Shown one piece after another: positions 7,531 through 11,061 of a stretch of DNA of 11,061 bases. The DNA comes from Porphyromonadaceae bacterium (GTDB lineage: Bacteria; Bacteroidota; Bacteroidia; Bacteroidales; Paludibacteraceae). How positions within the stretch are numbered: the stretch's first letter is position 1; each line of letters begins with the position of its first letter. A program made the translations under genes and the position numbers. The stretch lies in assembly GCA_905372135.1 (NCBI GenBank), contig CAJPNS010000066.1, forward strand, positions 1 through 11,061. Direction: 5' to 3'. Below the pieces are notes generated by a model. It saw nothing but the letters and a program-made list of their open reading frames with translations. It ran no database searches and had not been told where the DNA came from.

Positions 7531-8478
7531 ATGAAAAATATATGTCTCATCTCGCTTCTACTATGCCTATGCCTCGAGGCTACGGAAGCGCAGATTATAG
7601 TAAAAGAACGACGTGCGGTACAGGTATTGCCGCCTCAGACATTTTACCTCAATAGCACTGCACGAGCCTCGTTTGGCGGCAAGTCGAAAATGGGAGTGAA
7701 TTTCGTACTCCCTCCGGGCACTGTGGAGTGGTATTTCTCATTCACTACAGCACGCGGAGAGAAGCCACGTACTTCGGTAGAGCTTTTTTCGCAGCTCACT
7801 AAGCTCATAGACCCAACGGGAATGACGGCTATCGCCACGAATGCCATTTTTACTCTACCCGGAGCCGGTGCATGCGATATCCTTGTGATGGACAAAGCAA
7901 ACGCAGAGATTTTCCTCGATAAAAACACTTCGTCGTACGGCTCATTCGACTACGATTTGGCAAGTGCTCGAGAAAACTTCCAAAACGGCACTGTAAAACT
8001 CGACAACATCACAAAAGGAGAGTGGACTATCGGTATCAGAAACAGAAACACGACCGAAGGAGTAACCATATCTATCGAGGTTGTAGCTATCGTCGAAGAG
8101 ATGAAGGTAGTGCAGAAATCTTTTGCTACCACCAAAGCCGAAATATTCGCCTCACTCGCCCGTAAAGCTTATATTAAAGAAGATTACGACGAGTCGTTGC
8201 AACTCTATCGCCGCGCTCTAAGCTACGACCCCAATATGGTGAGTGCCAATACCAATATCGGACTCATTTATCTCATTTACGGCGACTATGAGGCAGCAAT
8301 AGAGTCTTATTCTACTGCCATCGCTCTGGGTGCAAAAGAGAAGTCGAACCTCTGGCTCAACGAAGCTATCGACGACCTCAAAGCTCTAATCGAAAAGCAA
8401 AGCGACCTCCACGGAGCAGCCGAGATACTCGAACTATTCCTCGGAGAGCAGGGTAAAACTCGCACCGAAGCCGAATAA
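7531..8478 (+). CDS. Exported TPR protein of unknown function
   Basis: The protein has 315 residues from the ATG at 7531, chosen because a strong promoter lies just upstream and because MKNICLISLLLCLCLEATEA is a good signal peptide, likely cut before Q21. The two cysteines in the hydrophobic core are not in a convincing lipobox. Residues 30-190 form a beta-rich region I do not recognise (PPGTVEWYFSF, GEWTIGIRNRN), which could be a bacterial prepeptidase-C-like or similar sandwich. Residues 203-270 hold two tetratricopeptide repeats (AYIKEDYDESLQLYRRALSYDP, then GDYEAAIESYSTAIALG), followed by an amphipathic helical tail. TPRs bind other proteins, so a periplasmic scaffold role is likely; the partner is unknown. 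It is transcribed alone, divergent from rlmN, and ends at a strong terminator. Confidence 0.8.
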   Translation: MKNICLISLLLCLCLEATEAQIIVKERRAVQVLPPQTFYLNSTARASFGGKSKMGVNFVLPPGTVEWYFSFTTARGEKPRTSVELFSQLTKLIDPTGMTAIATNAIFTLPGAGACDILVMDKANAEIFLDKNTSSYGSFDYDLASARENFQNGTVKLDNITKGEWTIGIRNRNTTEGVTISIEVVAIVEEMKVVQKSFATTKAEIFASLARKAYIKEDYDESLQLYRRALSYDPNMVSANTNIGLIYLIYGDYEAAIESYSTAIALGAKEKSNLWLNEAIDDLKALIEKQSDLHGAAEILELFLGEQGKTRTEAE

Positions 8479-8552
8479 AGTCTTAGCCCTCTGCTATCGG
8501 AGGTAGGGCGTAGGCGAGCAAAAAAGATAAGTTTTGTTTTTAACTGTGCCGG

Positions 8553-8595
8553 TAGGTTGCCACTCTCTTGTAGAGTCGGTAGCCTACTTTTTTGT
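8553..8595 (+). terminator. Strong intrinsic terminator of the TPR gene
   Basis: GTAGGTTGCC-ACTCT / AGAGT-CGGTAGCCTAC forms a stem of about 15 pairs with a 5-base loop (CTTGT), two wobble pairs and one bulge, followed by seven T (8589-8595). It lies 74 bases after the stop. A smaller hairpin (GCCCT/AGGGC, about 8487-8510) lies between. Confidence 0.85.
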
Positions 8596-8723
8596 GTCTA
8601 TACGCAGATATAGATAGGTTCTGTTTTTCGACGATGTAAGACATTTATTTCCAAACCCCAAAACAGCGCTACTCTATCGAGCATAATAACATTAGCTGTT
8701 ATAATACACATACAAACAGAAGA
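8596..8723. other. Gap between convergent terminators
   Basis: Together with the two flanking terminators this fills the 337-base gap between the TPR gene and hutH. I see no gene in it. The short open stretch on the minus strand has no family resemblance and would overlap the terminators. A small TCTATA/TATAGA inverted repeat near 8598-8616 is the only structure. Confidence 0.5.
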
Positions 8724-8764
8724 GTACAAAAAGAAGGCTGTACGAGTCTTCCTCACGTACAGCC
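8724..8764 (-). terminator. Intrinsic terminator of hutH
   Basis: On the minus strand GGCTGTACG (8764-8756) pairs perfectly with CGTACAGCC (8744-8736) around an 11-base loop, followed by TTCTTTTTG. It lies about 50 bases after the hutH stop. Confidence 0.85.
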
Positions 8765-8815
8765 CGATATTTAAAAATCTCAATCTATTAATTAAAAAAC
8801 ACCTATTATGGCTCT

Positions 8816-10297
8816 CTACATTGCCTTGACGAACTCTACCGATTTGGCGATAAGCGGGTACATTATCTCGTCGTTTTCCACAAACGGCACGGTACGACGG
8901 TAGTCGGCGTAGAGTTTCTCAAGCGTTGCCGACGATTTCAGAGGTCGGCGAAACTCGAGTGCCTGAGCCGCATTGAATAGCTCGATACCGAGCACACGGA
9001 AGGTATTTTCCACCACGCGGTAGAGTTTGGTAGCAGCGTTTGCACCCATCGATACGTGGTCTTCTTGTCCCTGCGAGCTCTCGATAGAGTCCACACTTGC
9101 GGGTGTACAGAGTTGTTTGCTCTGGCTTACGATAGAGGCAGCAGTATATTGCGGTATCATAAAACCCGAATTGAGTCCGGGGTTAGCCACAAGGAACGGA
9201 GGTAAATTCCTTTTGCCGCTGATGAGCTGATATGTACGTTGTCCGGAGATAGAGCCGAGTTCTGCTACGGCTATTGCCAAAAAGTCCATTACAAGCGCCA
9301 AGGGCTGTCCGTGGAAGTTGCCGGCGGATACTATCAGGTCTTTTTCGGGGATAACGTTGGGGTTGTCGGTAGCCGAGTTTATCTCCGTCGTAACGACGCT
9401 TTTCACATAAGCGATAGTGTCTTTCGACGCACCGTGCACCTGCGGCATACAACGGAACGAGTATGGGTCTTGTACGTGTGTTTTCTTCTGTCCGATTATT
9501 TGGCTGCCTTTCAGTAGTTCGCCAATTCGTGCGGCAGTCTGCAACTGTCCGTTGTGAGGGCGGATAAGGTGCACCGCTTCGTTGAACGGCTCTACTCTAC
9601 CGTCGAACCCTTCGAGCGACAGTGCCCCGATAGTATCGGCAGCAGCCGATATCTGTTCGGCACCAATCATACACCAGACTGCATATCCGCTCATAAACTG
9701 AGTACCGTTGAGCAGAGCCAACCCCTCTTTAGATTTGAGGACTATGGGCTGCAGTCCTCTCTGAGCCATTACCTCACTTGCTGCACGCACCTCGCCGTCG
9801 ACATATACTTCGCCGAGATTGAGCAGAGGCAGGCTCAGGTGTGCCAACGGAGCCAAGTCGCCCGAGGCACCGAGCGAACCCTGCTGATAGACCACAGGCA
9901 GTATATCTTCGTTGAACATATAGACGAGCTTCTCTACCGTCTCCAGCTGCACGCCCGAATATCCGTACGAGAGCGACTGTATCTTGAGCAGCAAGATTAT
10001 CTTCACTATCTCTTTCGGTACTCGTTCGCCCGTGCCGCAAGCGTGCGACATAACGAGGTTCTTCTGAAGCTGCGAGAGTTCCTCTTTGCCTACCGAGATA
10101 TTACACAGCGAGCCGAACCCGGTAGTAACGCCGTAGATGGGTTCTTTCTGGGTCTCCATCTTGCGGTCGAGATAGTCGCGACAGTCTTGTATGCGTTTAC
10201 GTGCTTCGGGGCTGAGGGCGATTTTGTAGTCTTCACTTACAATACGTTTTACATCGTCTATCGACAGATGTTTGGTTGAAATCTGATGTACTTTCAT
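8816..10297 (-). CDS. hutH: Histidine ammonia-lyase HutH
   Basis: The 493-residue protein has the normal length. It removes ammonia from L-histidine to give urocanate, the first step of histidine use, in the cytoplasm as a homotetramer. The MIO cofactor forms from A144-S145-G146 within GSLGASGDLAPLAHLSL. Y55 in YGVTTGFG is the catalytic tyrosine, and QQGQEDHVSM-like SSQGQEDHVSMG near residue 405-420 is a further signature. S84-H85 in NLVMSHACGTG is the pair found in histidine-specific enzymes; tyrosine and phenylalanine lyases carry other residues there, so I favour HutH. No hutU, hutI or formiminotransferase gene lies beside it, and its own terminator and long leader show that it is a single-gene unit here. 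Confidence 0.95.
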   Translation of the reverse strand: MKVHQISTKHLSIDDVKRIVSEDYKIALSPEARKRIQDCRDYLDRKMETQKEPIYGVTTGFGSLCNISVGKEELSQLQKNLVMSHACGTGERVPKEIVKIILLLKIQSLSYGYSGVQLETVEKLVYMFNEDILPVVYQQGSLGASGDLAPLAHLSLPLLNLGEVYVDGEVRAASEVMAQRGLQPIVLKSKEGLALLNGTQFMSGYAVWCMIGAEQISAAADTIGALSLEGFDGRVEPFNEAVHLIRPHNGQLQTAARIGELLKGSQIIGQKKTHVQDPYSFRCMPQVHGASKDTIAYVKSVVTTEINSATDNPNVIPEKDLIVSAGNFHGQPLALVMDFLAIAVAELGSISGQRTYQLISGKRNLPPFLVANPGLNSGFMIPQYTAASIVSQSKQLCTPASVDSIESSQGQEDHVSMGANAATKLYRVVENTFRVLGIELFNAAQALEFRRPLKSSATLEKLYADYRRTVPFVENDEIMYPLIAKSVEFVKAM

Positions 10298-10307
10298 TCT
10301 ATGTCTA

Positions 10308-10320
10308 TTTTTTTTTTTTT
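10308..10320. repeat. 13-base T/A homopolymer in the hutH leader
   Basis: Thirteen T on the plus strand (A13 in the hutH transcript) end 11 bases upstream of the hutH ATG. It lies between the likely promoter and the start codon, where A-rich sequence favours translation in Bacteroidetes. Tracts of this length can change by slippage. Confidence 0.8.
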
Positions 10321-10372
10321 CTATCGGTTAAATTTCAGCGATTACTTTCTGATAAGGATGGCAATCGGGGTG

Positions 10373-10380
10373 CAAATTTA
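10373..10380 (-). promoter_or_regulatory. Candidate -7 element of hutH
   Basis: TAAATTTG on the minus strand fits TAnnTTTG. Transcription would begin near 10368, leaving a leader of about 70 bases with the A13 tract. No clear TTG is present at the expected -33 position, which could mean an activator is needed. Confidence 0.4.
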
Positions 10381-10474
10381 CAAAAAAAACGCCATTCCAT
10401 ATACTCCGTTCATATATGATGAGAAACGCTACTTTGAAAGTTCAACTTATAAAGTTATAATATTATGGGAAAAA

Positions 10475-10502
10475 GTTACTCCCGCCGTACGGCGGGAGTA
10501 AC
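10475..10502. repeat. Perfect 28-bp GC-rich palindrome
   Basis: GTTACTCCCGCCGT followed directly by its exact reverse complement. It is GC-rich in AT-rich surroundings. In minus-strand RNA it is followed by TTTTTCCC, so it may be the terminator of a minus-strand gene that once lay upstream of hutH. It ends two bases before the A-run that begins the IS30-like element. Confidence 0.9.
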
Positions 10503-10508
10503 CGAAAA

Positions 10509-10561
10509 AAATGCGACATTTGCGTTCTCACAAAAAAAACTAACACACAAATGCAACATTT
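10509..10561. repeat. Twin dyads AAATGCRACATTT
   Basis: Two 13-base near-identical dyads (AAATG-3 nt-CATTT) at 10509-10521 and 10549-10561, 40 bases apart from start to start. The second overlaps the transposase start codon at 10551. They could be transposase binding sites, the first at the element end and the second regulating expression. Confidence 0.6.
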
Positions 10562-11061
10562 AAATGAGTCGCAAAGATACACAATTTATCGTATGAGAAA
10601 GGACAAAAAAACACAATCCGAGATAGCTCGTTACATCGGGGTATCGCAAGCTACTGTCAGCAAGGAGCTTAACAGAAATGCCGATACGAGGGGACGATAT
10701 TCGCCGAAAATGGCGCAAATGTTCGCCGATATGATGAAAGAGCGAAGCCGTCGTCCATATAAATTCAACGATAAGATGAAGTCCTTAATATCGGATAAAC
10801 TTGAAAAGTACCAATGGTCTCCCGAGCAGATAAAGGGCTATTGCCAAGCCAACGCCATCGAGATGGTCTCCGTAGAGTGGATATACAGGTTCATACGAGA
10901 AGACAAACGCAACGGAGGTTCTCTATACAAGCACTGCCGTCATCGGTTAAAACATCGGAAACGACCTATCGGTGCAGGGGTCAGGAACATTCCCGACAGA
11001 GTCTCTATAAGGGAAAGACCGCCGGAGGTAGAGAAAAGAGAAGAGTTCGGACACTTCGAGA
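10551..11061 (+). CDS. IS30-family transposase, N-terminal part (cut by window edge)
   Basis: Open from ATG 10551 to the last base, 170 codons without a stop. It begins MQHLNESQRYTIYRMRKDKK and has the IS30-type helix-turn-helix QSEIARYIGVSQATVSKELNRN (about residues 22-43). The middle has WSPEQIKGYCQ (about 90-100) and VEWIYRFIREDK, both typical of the family. The fragment ends at REEFGHFE, just before the aspartate expected to start the DDE catalytic triad (family pattern GHWE-x-D). The reading frame is intact as far as visible, so the element may be complete. The product would cut and join the element's ends during transposition. Confidence 0.93.
   Translation, partial: MQHLNESQRYTIYRMRKDKKTQSEIARYIGVSQATVSKELNRNADTRGRYSPKMAQMFADMMKERSRRPYKFNDKMKSLISDKLEKYQWSPEQIKGYCQANAIEMVSVEWIYRFIREDKRNGGSLYKHCRHRLKHRKRPIGAGVRNIPDRVSIRERPPEVEKREEFGHFE

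Larger units (their letters stand above)
10505..11061 (+). mobile_element. IS30-family insertion sequence, left part
   Basis: The transposase fragment defines the family. The left boundary is inferred from the A-run and the dyad AAATGCGACATTT at 10509-10521, which recurs as AAATGCAACATTT at 10549-10561. The right end is beyond the window, so the terminal inverted repeat and target duplication cannot be checked here. Confidence 0.65.

Noticed and set aside
9554..10279. Plus-strand open frame of 241 codons opposite hutH
   Set aside because: It overlaps the conserved catalytic part of hutH, including the ASG motif, and its translation has no family resemblance.
10286..10501. Small plus-strand open frame between hutH and the IS element
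   Set aside because: It starts within the hutH start region, is translated through the homopolymer and ends in the palindrome, with no recognisable sequence.
1..11061. CRISPR arrays, tRNA or rRNA genes
   Set aside because: I saw no regularly spaced direct repeats, no cloverleaf with a T-loop GTTCGA-type signature, and no rRNA-like sequence on either strand.

Overview
The window reads as a piece of a Bacteroidales chromosome, probably Porphyromonadaceae-like. Three things point there. A type IX secretion (T9SS) C-terminal sorting domain is encoded at the left. Most gene starts lack Shine-Dalgarno sites, and several carry the Bacteroidetes -7 element TAnnTTTG upstream. The IS30-family transposase fragment at the right edge also fits. 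The species cannot be fixed from the sequence alone.

Left region (1-3162): a tandem family of secreted proteins on the minus strand. The upstream member (1183-2825) is an Asp-box, propeller-like secreted protein. Its T9SS sorting domain lies in the -1 frame, reached exactly at an in-phase A AAA AAG heptamer. The downstream member (246-1118) has an almost identical first ~70 residues (signal peptide plus a short mature segment) but then switches to an unrelated DUF3108/TapB-like body without a sorting domain. The shared block also includes the untranslated leader, a GAAA-capped hairpin and the last codons of the preceding gene. A third, decayed copy of such a gene end (about 2891-2976) lies upstream. 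The region looks like a tandem array whose heads and tails have been reassorted by recombination.

Middle region (3163-8595): mostly core genes. A small glycosyltransferase (minus) is divergent from ligA (NAD-dependent DNA ligase, plus), which converges on rlmN (23S rRNA/tRNA methyltransferase, minus). A periplasmic TPR protein (plus) is divergent from rlmN and ends in a strong intrinsic terminator.

Right region (8596-11061): hutH, histidine ammonia-lyase (minus), stands alone with its own terminator and a long leader containing a 13-base homopolymer. Beyond it lie a perfect 28-bp palindrome and, two bases later, the start of an IS30-family element. Its transposase is cut by the window edge just before the expected first catalytic aspartate.

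The genes do not form a single pathway. The observations most worth following are the possible programmed or phase-variable frameshift that would decide whether the Asp-box protein receives its surface-sorting tail, and the head-swapped paralogue beside it.
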